Below, one piece after another: positions 8,807 to 17,243 of a DNA stretch of 64,000 bases. Source of the stretch: G963556115 sp963677015 (GTDB taxonomy: Bacteria; Planctomycetota; SZUA-567). Where the stretch lies: assembly GCA_963677015.1 (NCBI GenBank), contig OY781533.1, forward strand, positions 1,178,001 through 1,242,000. The letters run 5' to 3'. The notes beneath the pieces were generated by a model. It searched no databases, was not told the origin of the DNA, and was given only the letters and a program-made list of their open reading frames with translations. Each line of letters begins with the position of its first letter. The first letter of the stretch is position 1. The position numbers were made by a program, and so were the translations under genes.

Positions 8807-10001
8807 ATTGCGAATGTCGAAGTATATTATAGTTTTATTCTGCATATTGTTTTTACCGGTGTCGGAATCGCGGGCATTTGATAACAGGCTTCCTGAGCTG
8901 GCTGTTGCCGCTCAGGAAGCCTTTGTCTTTATTGCCGGAGGTAGCGGAGCGATAATTTCCGCTGATGGCTATATTATTACCAATAATCATGTTGTCGGTT
9001 CCAGTGGCAGCTATGGTGTGGCTCTGGTTGATGGCAGACAGTTCCGGGCACGTGTTGTCGGCAGAGACAGACGGGGTGATCTGGCTCTCATGAAAATTGA
9101 GAATATCCATAATCTTCCATATTACCGTATTGGTGATTCAACATCACTGAAAATAGGTGAGGAATGTCTGGTCGTCGGTAATCCGTTATCACTGGGGCAG
9201 AATGATAAAGTACCGTCTTTCAGTGCTGGGGTGATCTCCGCAGTACATCAGTTTCGCAAAGGCTATAATGATGCAATTGTTGTCGATGCTCCGATTAATC
9301 CGGGAAATTCCGGTGGACCGCTGCTGAATATGCGTGGTGAACTGATCGGCATAAATGGTATGACTCAGACTCACATGGGGCTGCGCAGTAATACTGGAAT
9401 GGGGTATGCTATTCCAGCGTCACAGGTGCAGATCTGGCTGCCGTTTCTTAAAGCTGCCGATGGCGGTAATGTGTTTCATGGCCGTATATCGGGATTTGAA
9501 CTGGCTGAGGGGGATGGTAAGGTTGAGATCAGGAAGGTTTATCCGGGATCGGACGCAGCGGCTTCTGGATTCCGTGACGGTGATACTTTGCTGAATCTTA
9601 TGGATGAACCGGTTACCAATATTGCCCGCTTTAACAGTATTCAGGGTGCGTACCCTGCCGGAACAACCTTGAACGCCGAAGTAGTGTCGGCTGATGGGCA
9701 GCAACGCAGGCTGGAGTTTGAACTGGCACCGCTGCGGCCCTGGAAGCAGTCTTTTCTTCTTGCCAGACCCAAACCCGGTGATCGGTACCCGATTATTTCA
9801 CAGGTTATTGCCGGAACTACAGCATATAATGCCGGATTACGCAGCGGTGATAATATATTGGCAATTAATAATAGTCCGGTACGTATTCAGGCAATAAATC
9901 AGGTTTCCCGGTTCTTTTCAAATCTTTGTGCCGGGGATGTTGTAGAGTTGCGTGTTGAGCGTGATGGCAGTCAGCTTGGGGTCAGGTTTACTGCAGAGTG
10001 A
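8796..10001 (+). CDS. HtrA/DegP-like serine protease with PDZ domains
   Basis: 401 residues with a signal peptide (hydrophobic core about 10-21, SESRA cleavage area), so exported. The trypsin-like domain has the full triad: His65 in NNHV, Asp95 in GDLAL, Ser172 in GNSGGPL. A first PDZ domain lies around 235-310 (VYPGSDAAASGFRDGDTLL) and a second around 325-398 (AGTTAYNAGLRSGDNILAI). The family degrades or refolds misfolded envelope proteins. The ATG at 8796 has GAGGA almost touching it, and an ATG at 8814 would also leave a complete signal peptide. It overlaps ilvN by 11 bases and is followed by an exported HEAT-repeat protein. Confidence 0.92.
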   Translation: MRIKLRMSKYIIVLFCILFLPVSESRAFDNRLPELAVAAQEAFVFIAGGSGAIISADGYIITNNHVVGSSGSYGVALVDGRQFRARVVGRDRRGDLALMKIENIHNLPYYRIGDSTSLKIGEECLVVGNPLSLGQNDKVPSFSAGVISAVHQFRKGYNDAIVVDAPINPGNSGGPLLNMRGELIGINGMTQTHMGLRSNTGMGYAIPASQVQIWLPFLKAADGGNVFHGRISGFELAEGDGKVEIRKVYPGSDAAASGFRDGDTLLNLMDEPVTNIARFNSIQGAYPAGTTLNAEVVSADGQQRRLEFELAPLRPWKQSFLLARPKPGDRYPIISQVIAGTTAYNAGLRSGDNILAINNSPVRIQAINQVSRFFSNLCAGDVVELRVERDGSQLGVRFTAE

Positions 10002-10056
10002 GTTTTTGATCCCATTTTCTGGGAATAAGTATTTAAGATGCCTGGAGGTAGAGAAG

Positions 10057-11391
10057 TTGTATATAAGAATAGCTTTAGTCTTCTTAATGCTTACACTCTT
10101 TAGCACAATAGTGCGAGCCGGGGTTAAACCCGAGGTGAAAGAGGATTTTTCTATTGCCTGTGATCTGGCGGGAAGAAGCGATATAGAGCGGCGTGAGGCG
10201 ATTCAGTCAATTGTTAGGCTGGGTGTAGAGAATGAAGACTACTTTATTTCTTTACTTGCCAGTGACCGTACGATTGAAAGGCAGATTGCTGCACAAATTC
10301 TTGGGGATATTGGTGGAAAAAAGTCTGAGCCGGTGTTGATTGCGGCTTTGGATAATAAGGATGTTTTTCTGCAGGGCGCTGCTGCCAGAGCGCTTGCAGT
10401 GCTGTACTCCCGTCTTAATCAGTCTGTTCTCTTGACAAGCCTGCAGAATAATGAAAAACAGCTGGTGCGGCTGGCGGTTATGTACGGGGCATATAAACGG
10501 GCTCGATATAAAAAAGAGAAACTGGATCCCGCTCTAATTGGCTGTGTTAGTGATTTGCTGGTTTCAGCAGGTGATAACGTAATTATCGAAGCAGCAGTGA
10601 CGCTGCTGCGTTATGCTAATACTCAGGAGGCTGTTGCCGCACTTCTTACTGCGGCGAAGAGGAGCTCCAATCCTGCAATTCAGATAAAAATATGTCAGGC
10701 CTTGGCGGCAATAGCTCCGGAAGGTAAAGCACCTCAGATAGAGGAACTGGCGATGAGTGGAAGACCGCGGGTTGCGGTTGAAGCCTGGAATGCACTGCGG
10801 GCAATGGGGTATGCTGATACCGACAAGGCGTTATCCGGTCTGGTGGTAAATTCCGATCCCTGGGTTCAGGCACAGGCTTTGAAATATCTGGCTCAGTTCG
10901 GGCCTCAGTATAATCCGCTTTTTATAAGTGCGCTTAAGAGTGCAGAACCTGCTGTGCGTTTTGAAGCCTTGAAGGCTATTGAGAAAAATCTTGCGGTTAA
11001 TGCTGCCGGCGAGGTAGCAAAGCTTATGGGACCGCTCGGGGACAGTAATCCGGCGGTACGGGCTCAGGCGGCTCTGGTATTTGCGGCGTTGACACACTCA
11101 GGGGGGCTGACACCGTTACTCAAGGATAGCCGGAATGAGAATGAGAAGATGCTGGAGTTCAGGCTTGAGGCTATTCGGGCTCTTGGAGAATTAGGCGATA
11201 AGGCGGCGCTGAGAGCTCTGCTTGATTTTCTGAGAGATGATGATGTGCAGGTACGTACCACTGCAGTGCGCTCACTGGTCAGGTTAGGTGATAAACGGGC
11301 TCTGTCACAGCTCAAAGAGATGGTGAAGCTCCGTAAAGGTGAGGAACTGTACCTGCTGCAGGAAGCTATCGCGCAACTTGAGAAGGATTAG
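10057..11391 (+). CDS. Exported HEAT-repeat protein
   Basis: I place the start at TTG 10057, eight bases after GGAGG (10044-10048). This gives 444 residues opening with a signal peptide (YIRIALVFLMLTLFSTIVRAG). A longer in-frame ORF begins inside the protease gene but has no SD and would bury the signal peptide. The mature part is a run of about ten HEAT-like helical pairs with the usual pattern (IAAQILGDIGGKKSEPVLIAAL, AVRSLVRLGDKRALSQL), as in armadillo-type or phycobilisome-lyase-like HEAT proteins. Such solenoids are protein-binding scaffolds in the envelope. The partner is unknown. It is probably cotranscribed with the protease. Confidence 0.85.
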   Translation: MYIRIALVFLMLTLFSTIVRAGVKPEVKEDFSIACDLAGRSDIERREAIQSIVRLGVENEDYFISLLASDRTIERQIAAQILGDIGGKKSEPVLIAALDNKDVFLQGAAARALAVLYSRLNQSVLLTSLQNNEKQLVRLAVMYGAYKRARYKKEKLDPALIGCVSDLLVSAGDNVIIEAAVTLLRYANTQEAVAALLTAAKRSSNPAIQIKICQALAAIAPEGKAPQIEELAMSGRPRVAVEAWNALRAMGYADTDKALSGLVVNSDPWVQAQALKYLAQFGPQYNPLFISALKSAEPAVRFEALKAIEKNLAVNAAGEVAKLMGPLGDSNPAVRAQAALVFAALTHSGGLTPLLKDSRNENEKMLEFRLEAIRALGELGDKAALRALLDFLRDDDVQVRTTAVRSLVRLGDKRALSQLKEMVKLRKGEELYLLQEAIAQLEKD

Positions 11392-11422
11392 TAGCAGTTT
11401 GTCAGAATTGTTCTTGGTTATA

Positions 11423-12076
11423 TTATGCCGTTGGTCTTTTTAGAAAAAAGCGGCGTAGTAGCTTACAGTCGAAATCGGCTGCGGGTGACCATCTTTCAGG
11501 GTGCCAGCCTAAACCTAGTATAGATGCTTCCTCCCGGTCATATACTCCCTCAATATTTCCTTGTAAATCTTTGGCGAATGGTTTGAGATCGCCGGCTGAT
11601 TTTACCAGCCAGTCATGGTATGAATTGACCTCTGCGGGTAGTGGATGAGTGATGCCGAATGGTGCGTTGGTGCAGACAACCTGATGCGTTTGTACCGGGT
11701 GTTCACCAGTGGCAGCCCGTTCAAGTCTGGCGTTGAAATGCCGGCAGATAAGCTGGAAGCCTCTGCATATTCCCAGAAGCGGCAGGTTTCGGGCGAGACA
11801 GAGTTCAATAAGGCGGGATTCAGTCTCTTCACGTGCCTCAAATTCTCCCAGATCATTGCCGCCGCTGATGATAAATGAATTCAAGCCCCATGAATCAATA
11901 TAATTTTCTATTCTATCTCCGAGATTAGGCAGCATCATCCAGTCTGCTTCCGGCAGAATTTTTTCAAAGAATACCGGCCAGTCATGCGCCAGACAATCAC
12001 GCATTTCCGGTGAATCACTGATACGGGTGGTTATTCCGATTTTTAGCTTTGAGTCTCTGGGGTAAATTGAATTCAT
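11423..12076 (-). CDS. Class I glutamine amidotransferase-like hydrolase (peptidase C26 / gamma-glutamyl-GABA hydrolase family)
   Basis: 217 residues. The fold shows IIxGGNDLG (69-77) and the nucleophile elbow LLGICRGFQLI with Cys104. His192 and Glu194 in GWHPERW complete the catalytic triad. The ICRGxQ form (Arg rather than Leu or Ile after Cys-x) and the GGNDLG motif match the PuuD/C26 group, which hydrolyses gamma-glutamyl conjugates, rather than biosynthetic amidotransferases. The substrate is not readable from sequence. It lies tail-to-tail with the HEAT gene, 31 bases apart, and 77 bases downstream of the envelope operon on the same strand. Confidence 0.85.
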   Translation of the reverse strand: MNSIYPRDSKLKIGITTRISDSPEMRDCLAHDWPVFFEKILPEADWMMLPNLGDRIENYIDSWGLNSFIISGGNDLGEFEAREETESRLIELCLARNLPLLGICRGFQLICRHFNARLERAATGEHPVQTHQVVCTNAPFGITHPLPAEVNSYHDWLVKSAGDLKPFAKDLQGNIEGVYDREEASILGLGWHPERWSPAADFDCKLLRRFFLKRPTA

Positions 12077-12153
12077 TTCGGTACCTGAATGTTGGTATAT
12101 TATTATGAGCGTTTTGGTGTAATTTAAGTTTTTGGTGCTGGCAGCGGTTAAGA

Positions 12154-13329
12154 TTATTTTTCGGCTTTATCCCATTCCAGTACAGAAGTACGGTTTATAC
12201 CCAGCCATTTACTTGCAGCAGCTCCGGGGCTGTTGAGTCGGCGAGAGCTTGCCAGAAGGTCGGAAAAGTCCTGAGTGTTTAGATGTATATTACTGAGGAA
12301 GGCACATATATCTGGAAAATTATTCTTAAAAGAGGCGGTGGCAAAAATATGTATATCTTCCGGATTTCCATATACTTTTAACGGGTCATCCAGTATACGC
12401 AGCTTCCACTCTCCGAAGATCCAGTGCGGTGTCCAGCCGGTCACAACGATATTCTCATGTTTCTTAATTGCTTCTTCCAGACGGCTGATCATAAATTTAT
12501 CACTTTTGGCAATGATTCGGAAATCTTTCAGCCCGTATAGTTCTAAAGCCCTCTGTGTCATATAATTCAGTTTGGATGACGGGTCAATACAGTAAATTAT
12601 ACCTCCTGAATTCTTCTTGGTAAGCTCATCAATCGAGTTTATCTGCATATATTCCGGGACAATGAGTCCAAGCCTGGCTCCGCTAAGCCAGATACCGAGA
12701 TCGCTTATTTTACTGCCGGCATCTGCCACAAAAGCGGCATGAGTGTTCGGCAGCCAGATTGAAGGGGTTATATCTACTCTATTTGTAACCATCATCTGCC
12801 AGAGATCAGGCAGATAATTCTGTGAGATTGGTTTGGTCGTAATATCGACATTGAGGTTTGCATCTATAGCTTCACTGATAAGGCTGGTTACTACGCGCGA
12901 GGTTGGCCATTCTTTGACAAACCCGATTCGTACCAGAGGTTTGCCTTTACTGAAACGAAACTCATCCTCGCGGTTGATATCGGCAGGATTAACCAGAAAA
13001 ATATAGAAGATAATATATATGCAGCATATTGGTACTGTAGTTATGACAATAAGCTTTACCCACCTTGGAACTGCAAGCAGGCGGTCTTTGATTCTTATGA
13101 GTTTCTCATAGCAGCGCCTGAAGAAATTCTTTCTTTCTTCTGTCGGGTCTATTTCTTTTTTGTGCCGTAATTTCTGAGCACCACTGAGCAGCAGTCTTCT
13201 GATTTCACCCTGAAGGGTCTCTTCACCGGTAGCGAAGTAGCCTTCCTGCTGACCTTCCGGCTGCTCGTGAATACGAGCTGCTATCTTTTCAAGAAGCCAT
13301 GCGATGAGCCTCTTGAAGAGACCAATCAT
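12154..13329 (-). CDS. Membrane-tethered glycine-betaine-type (OpuAC) substrate-binding domain protein
   Basis: 391 residues. A cytoplasmic charged N-terminus of about 88 residues is followed by one membrane segment (90-113, WVKLIVITTVPICCIYIIFY) and an external OpuAC-type binding domain (about 130-385). The domain keeps the aromatic and conserved elements of that family: KEWPTSRV, DITPSIWLPNTH and VTGWTPHWIFGEWKL followed by LDDP. OpuAC proteins bind quaternary amines for ABC import, but no ATPase or permease is present here and the N-terminal tether is not a lipobox. A sensing or presenting role is therefore possible. It is the last gene of a four-gene operon and overlaps the gene before it by 4 bases. 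Confidence 0.8.
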   Translation of the reverse strand: MIGLFKRLIAWLLEKIAARIHEQPEGQQEGYFATGEETLQGEIRRLLLSGAQKLRHKKEIDPTEERKNFFRRCYEKLIRIKDRLLAVPRWVKLIVITTVPICCIYIIFYIFLVNPADINREDEFRFSKGKPLVRIGFVKEWPTSRVVTSLISEAIDANLNVDITTKPISQNYLPDLWQMMVTNRVDITPSIWLPNTHAAFVADAGSKISDLGIWLSGARLGLIVPEYMQINSIDELTKKNSGGIIYCIDPSSKLNYMTQRALELYGLKDFRIIAKSDKFMISRLEEAIKKHENIVVTGWTPHWIFGEWKLRILDDPLKVYGNPEDIHIFATASFKNNFPDICAFLSNIHLNTQDFSDLLASSRRLNSPGAAASKWLGINRTSVLEWDKAEK

Positions 13330-14225
13330 CTTCTACTCCTCTGTTTGGCAGATTTTTCACCCACAAAAGCGGTTTTGAGAACTTCTCCTGCTGTAGAGTC
13401 AACATAGATGCGGTAATATGTGCGGCTGATAAGCGACTTGTCACCTTTACCAGCCCAGAACTGATATACTGCATATTCATGCTGATTGCTGGCCTTACCC
13501 ATTATTTTCCGCAATATGCTGTTATCTTCCAATGGGGAGACAAAACGCGCACGGTCGAGAATAGGGGTGATTTCAGTTAGCTTTAAACCTGGGCGTATGT
13601 AGTTCTGATCCAGCCAGACACAGGCTTCAAGTCTGGTAGCAGGATCACTACTGGCGAGATTATCAATATAATTCTGGGTGTCGGCCGGGGCGCTCTGCAG
13701 AGTGTTGGCCTCTTCCATAGCTATTGCCGCTTGGGGATCTTTATAATCCGCAACTCCCAGTATCCAGCATTTTTTCTGTAAGCTCTTTTTTAGATAACCG
13801 GTACCGTGGCATTGTGGACAGTTGATGCCAATTTTAACCGTATTAATTTTTGATGATATCATATCATCTATTTTCTTAGGTACGGTCAATACGCCGGTGC
13901 CGTGACACTTGGGGCAGATCATGTCCCGGTAGTAAGTAATGCATAAAAGGTTACGTTCTTTATGGTCTATCCAGGCAGTTAAAGTTGTTGTCTTTTTCTC
14001 TTCATCCTTGATAACTTCTCGGTATGTCTGCCCGTTATTCAGTGCATTGGTAACCGCTATGGCTACACCAGGTGTGTTTAGTTTTTCCTGAGAAAGATAA
14101 TATTCAACCGCCTCTCTGGTTACCGCTGCCGAGCCGCCACTGCGTCCGTCAGTGACATCTCCACAACCGGCGAGTCTGATAACAAAAATACATAATGCGG
14201 CAAATATGATAAACTGTTTTTTCAT
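13326..14225 (-). CDS. Lipoprotein with two DnaJ-type CxxCxGxG zinc motifs
   Basis: 299 residues. The N-terminus is a lipoprotein signal: hydrophobic stretch, then LAGC with Cys21 as the lipidated residue. Two CxxCxGxG motifs, CPKCHGTG (Cys104, Cys107) and CPQCHGTG (Cys136, Cys139), are spaced as in one DnaJ-type zinc centre. No J domain is present. The C-terminal half ends in a strand-rich region (YAVYQFWAGKGDKSL...YRIYVDSTAGEV). Zinc-finger motifs of this kind on the outer face of the membrane are unusual. A chaperone or assembly role beside the parvulin encoded just upstream is inference. It overlaps both neighbours by 4 bases. Confidence 0.8.
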   Translation of the reverse strand: MKKQFIIFAALCIFVIRLAGCGDVTDGRSGGSAAVTREAVEYYLSQEKLNTPGVAIAVTNALNNGQTYREVIKDEEKKTTTLTAWIDHKERNLLCITYYRDMICPKCHGTGVLTVPKKIDDMISSKINTVKIGINCPQCHGTGYLKKSLQKKCWILGVADYKDPQAAIAMEEANTLQSAPADTQNYIDNLASSDPATRLEACVWLDQNYIRPGLKLTEITPILDRARFVSPLEDNSILRKIMGKASNQHEYAVYQFWAGKGDKSLISRTYYRIYVDSTAGEVLKTAFVGEKSAKQRSRR

Positions 14226-15733
14226 TTTTTATACTCTATGACTGCGGCTTTTCTTACTGTGTCGAGCCAGTTAGAAAATGCCTGATCCATACTGGTACGG
14301 GTCAGTGTTTTTTCTACTTCCCGCTCTACTGTTTTAAATGGTTTGACATTGCCTTTTTTTACCTCTGCAATCTGCACAAATAATATGCAGCTTGGCAATT
14401 CAATCGGACCGAACATACTCCCTGATTGTAGTGAAGTATTCTTTGTACGCAAAGGTTTTATCAGAAAATCAGCAGGAATAAACTGGTTGTTGACCCTGCG
14501 GATTCTTCCGCCATCATTATGAAATGCACCTTCTGAGTATCTTGATGCCAGAAGCGTAAAATCGACTCCTTTGTCTAGATGCGATTTGATCTCATCGGAT
14601 ATTATCTTGCTGGAGCGTCCATCATTGCGGGAGGTCCGGTCATTATAGATTACTATTGAATCGAGGATATACTGATCCGGATAGGAGAACTCTCGCAGAT
14701 GGCTGTTATAATATTTTTGCAGTTCACCGGTGGTAGGTCTGGTAACAGCCTGTGCGTATTCCGGTGCCAGCTGCTCTTTACAGTTACTGAAGAGCATTTG
14801 GGGATTATCACTGGAAATAGCTGATTTTTTTGTTATGTACCCTCGCTTTAACGCTTCCTGCAGTACAAGCTTTTCTGTTATCAGCTCGTTCTCGGTTTTT
14901 TTGCGAAAATCGGTGTAGAGAGCAGCTTTTTCCTTAACAGACAGCGTATTATTGCTCTTTGCCTGATATTTTTTAAATTTTAAAAGCAGGTCGCGCATTA
15001 TTTCCGATTCATATATTTTTTCGCCGTTTACAAGAATACTTACTCTTCCTTCAAGATCGTTATCCATTTCCGGGAGGTTGAGATAGGCTCCAGTAGCTGC
15101 CGGAGTATTGTTATTCTCTGTTCGTGGCTTTTCCGGTTTATTTTCTGCAGGCTTTGTTTCAGTTGTATCTGAGTCGGTGTCTGAAGTTTCAATTTCAATA
15201 TCAAACTCTCGTTTTATCTCGGGTTCTGGGGCGTTCAGACCGGGAACGACAGCATCGGGTATATCACGTTTTACCGGGGGTAGGATTTTTGCCGCCGGTT
15301 TAATTGTTTTTTCAGCAGGAATTTTACCGGTGCCGGCATTGCTTGGAGGATTATAAACCGCTTCCGGCAGTACCCGTTGTTCAAATCCGCAGGCGCCGCA
15401 ACGGAAAGCCTCGTTGGGTTTCAGTCCTGAAACATCTAGTCGCTGGGAGCAGGACGGACAGATCTGGTATACTTTTATTTTCAGTTCTGAATCCGGCAGT
15501 CTGCGTTGTACCCGGTGACATTTTGGGCAGCGTACAGCAGCTCCTGGAGCGATTGAGGTCACTACCAGCGGTTCACCACAGTCTTCACAAATTTGGATGC
15601 GTCTTAGTTCGATCCCGGGATTGCTCAATTTAAATTCACCTGCATTACTTACTGGAGTAATTAATGCAGAGGCAAAGAAGATCGCTATTAGTATAGTAAG
15701 ACTGTACCTGATCATAGAGGGAGTCGACGTCAT
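14222..15733 (-). CDS. Exported parvulin-type peptidyl-prolyl isomerase with two N-terminal zinc ribbons
   Basis: 503 residues. A signal peptide (about 8-31) precedes two zinc ribbons: Cys49/Cys52...Cys69/Cys72 and Cys92/Cys95...Cys112/Cys115. Next come a low-complexity linker (130-220), a SurA-N-like helical region (about 225-345, starting VSILVNGEKIYESEI) and a parvulin domain (about 350-455) with YILDSIVIYND and FTLLASRYSEGAFHNDGGRI. SurA and PrsA proteins fold outer-membrane or secreted proteins, and zinc ribbons are not part of either standard architecture. The start overlaps the previous stop by 4 bases. An alternative ATG lies six codons in. Its place between zinc-motif and NTF2-like envelope genes suggests a shared assembly complex (inferred). 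Confidence 0.85.
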   Translation of the reverse strand: MTSTPSMIRYSLTILIAIFFASALITPVSNAGEFKLSNPGIELRRIQICEDCGEPLVVTSIAPGAAVRCPKCHRVQRRLPDSELKIKVYQICPSCSQRLDVSGLKPNEAFRCGACGFEQRVLPEAVYNPPSNAGTGKIPAEKTIKPAAKILPPVKRDIPDAVVPGLNAPEPEIKREFDIEIETSDTDSDTTETKPAENKPEKPRTENNNTPAATGAYLNLPEMDNDLEGRVSILVNGEKIYESEIMRDLLLKFKKYQAKSNNTLSVKEKAALYTDFRKKTENELITEKLVLQEALKRGYITKKSAISSDNPQMLFSNCKEQLAPEYAQAVTRPTTGELQKYYNSHLREFSYPDQYILDSIVIYNDRTSRNDGRSSKIISDEIKSHLDKGVDFTLLASRYSEGAFHNDGGRIRRVNNQFIPADFLIKPLRTKNTSLQSGSMFGPIELPSCILFVQIAEVKKGNVKPFKTVEREVEKTLTRTSMDQAFSNWLDTVRKAAVIEYKK

Positions 15734-16965
15734 TTTGCGCCCCCTGTACTCAATCTGGTGTCTTCGTTATCGTATTCGTTAACCATTAACTCCAGTTCCT
15801 GAAGTAGTTCTTCACTGCTAAGGTCTACGTTATTGGAGTAAACATTTCCCCCGGTTGCCGCCATCGTGCTGGTGGTGGCTGTCTCCTGTAAATTACCGTG
15901 TTCTGTGGAATCAGCTGCAGGAGTATTTTCAGTATTAAGCTGGTTTTTGATAGTCTTTATCTTGGGTAGATCAAAATCCTCTTCTGAATTTAGGAATTTC
16001 AGGCGTTTTTGATCGGGTGTCTGGGCGGTTGCGGTTTCAAGCTGCTGGAAATCCATCGGAAAATCCGGGGGTAAGTCTGGTAGAGTCATACTTTCATTAT
16101 TCTTTGAGGCTGATTTTTTTCTATCTTTTTCCGCCAATCGTGTATTGCGTCGGCTCTTGGCGGGAAGTTGTGCCAGAGCTGCCTGCTGTTTTGGGCGGTG
16201 AAGATTTAGTGACTGGCGGTTTTTATGTGCCCGAATTATTTCAAGCTCTTCTGCGGTAATATGTGTTTTTTCCTGTGGCAGGAAGCTGGAAATTATCCCG
16301 CTCTGGCTAATTTGAAAGCCTTTGCTGCCTTTGTTTCTTGGTGTAGCCCGTAAGACTCCGTCACGTAGAAGATCCAGTTCAAAATTATAATTTTTGAGTG
16401 CGAGTTTACCGCGTTCAGAAGAGAAAATGCGAGGCAGTTCACGGACAATATCGGAAAAATTTCCTTTTCCGGTTTTAAACGCGGTGTTCAGCACTTTTGA
16501 TTCTTTTACAACATCCTGTAGAACTCCGGTGACCGAGGCCCGGCATATTGCTGAATTCTGAACTTTTTCATCCACTATATACCATTTGTCGGCCTCCTTC
16601 TCCAGAATTATTCTGATAAAATTATTATCAGAATCGTTTAGAGCGGGATCAAGCCCTATCTGTATCATGGCAATGCTGCCGTAAATAGCAAAATTTGAAT
16701 ATCCGGGGTTGGACAGAACCGTGTTATATTTTATGCCGATAGGGTGCCATTCCACGCAGAAGTCCCGGTAGCTTAAGGTGTTTTTTGATTCTGTAGAAAG
16801 CAGGGCATATGCTTCAGGCATATCACCGGTTCGGAGTGCCACTACAAACTCGTCCCAGATATTGAGTGCGCTATTATGACCTGCATTTGCCTCCGGTTCG
16901 GTGTTGTAACCGAAGGGGACTAAAAAGAAAACGATGATTGCTATAATTCTAATTTTTTTAATCAT
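15730..16965 (-). CDS. Exported NTF2/DUF4878-like protein, first gene of the envelope operon
   Basis: 411 residues with a signal peptide (hydrophobic about 7-19). Residues about 33-130 resemble the NTF2-like lumazine-type fold of DUF4878-like proteins: IWDEFVVALRTGDMPEAYALLS...ILEKEADKWYIVDEKV. The middle (130-260) is mixed helical. The C-terminal third (about 260-400) is low-complexity, rich in Lys, Gln, Ala, Thr and Asn, and ends with an acidic helix (LSSEELLQELELMVNEYDNED). No enzyme motif is visible. It starts the operon 16965 to 12154, whose four genes all overlap by 4 bases, a sign of tight translational coupling. Confidence 0.7.
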   Translation of the reverse strand: MIKKIRIIAIIVFFLVPFGYNTEPEANAGHNSALNIWDEFVVALRTGDMPEAYALLSTESKNTLSYRDFCVEWHPIGIKYNTVLSNPGYSNFAIYGSIAMIQIGLDPALNDSDNNFIRIILEKEADKWYIVDEKVQNSAICRASVTGVLQDVVKESKVLNTAFKTGKGNFSDIVRELPRIFSSERGKLALKNYNFELDLLRDGVLRATPRNKGSKGFQISQSGIISSFLPQEKTHITAEELEIIRAHKNRQSLNLHRPKQQAALAQLPAKSRRNTRLAEKDRKKSASKNNESMTLPDLPPDFPMDFQQLETATAQTPDQKRLKFLNSEEDFDLPKIKTIKNQLNTENTPAADSTEHGNLQETATTSTMAATGGNVYSNNVDLSSEELLQELELMVNEYDNEDTRLSTGGAK

Positions 16966-17243
16966 AAGTGGTTATGTGAATATTCTAATTAATGTGCGCA
17001 GGTCTCAGAATCAAATTTTAAATAGTTATTCAGGCACTATGAATATAGTACCATACATTATGTACATTATTTAGTAAATAACCAATGAAATCAAGGATTT
17101 TTCAACTTTTACTGAAAAAAGCCTTGCCTTTGGTTCGGTAAATTACACAATATTTATTAATTGTAAGCTGGGTTAAATAGGCTTTTAACCGTTTGTATTA
17201 TTGATTTATTATTTTGTTGAATGTCCAAGGACACTGGAGCAAG
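16966..17243 (+). other. Divergent intergenic region between two zinc-ribbon gene units
   Basis: An AT-rich gap of 278 bases must hold the promoters of both the minus-strand envelope operon and the plus-strand zinc-ribbon gene. I see no strong consensus pair. A short imperfect dyad lies near 17050-17070 (CATTATGTACATTAT). No RNA gene is visible. Confidence 0.3.
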
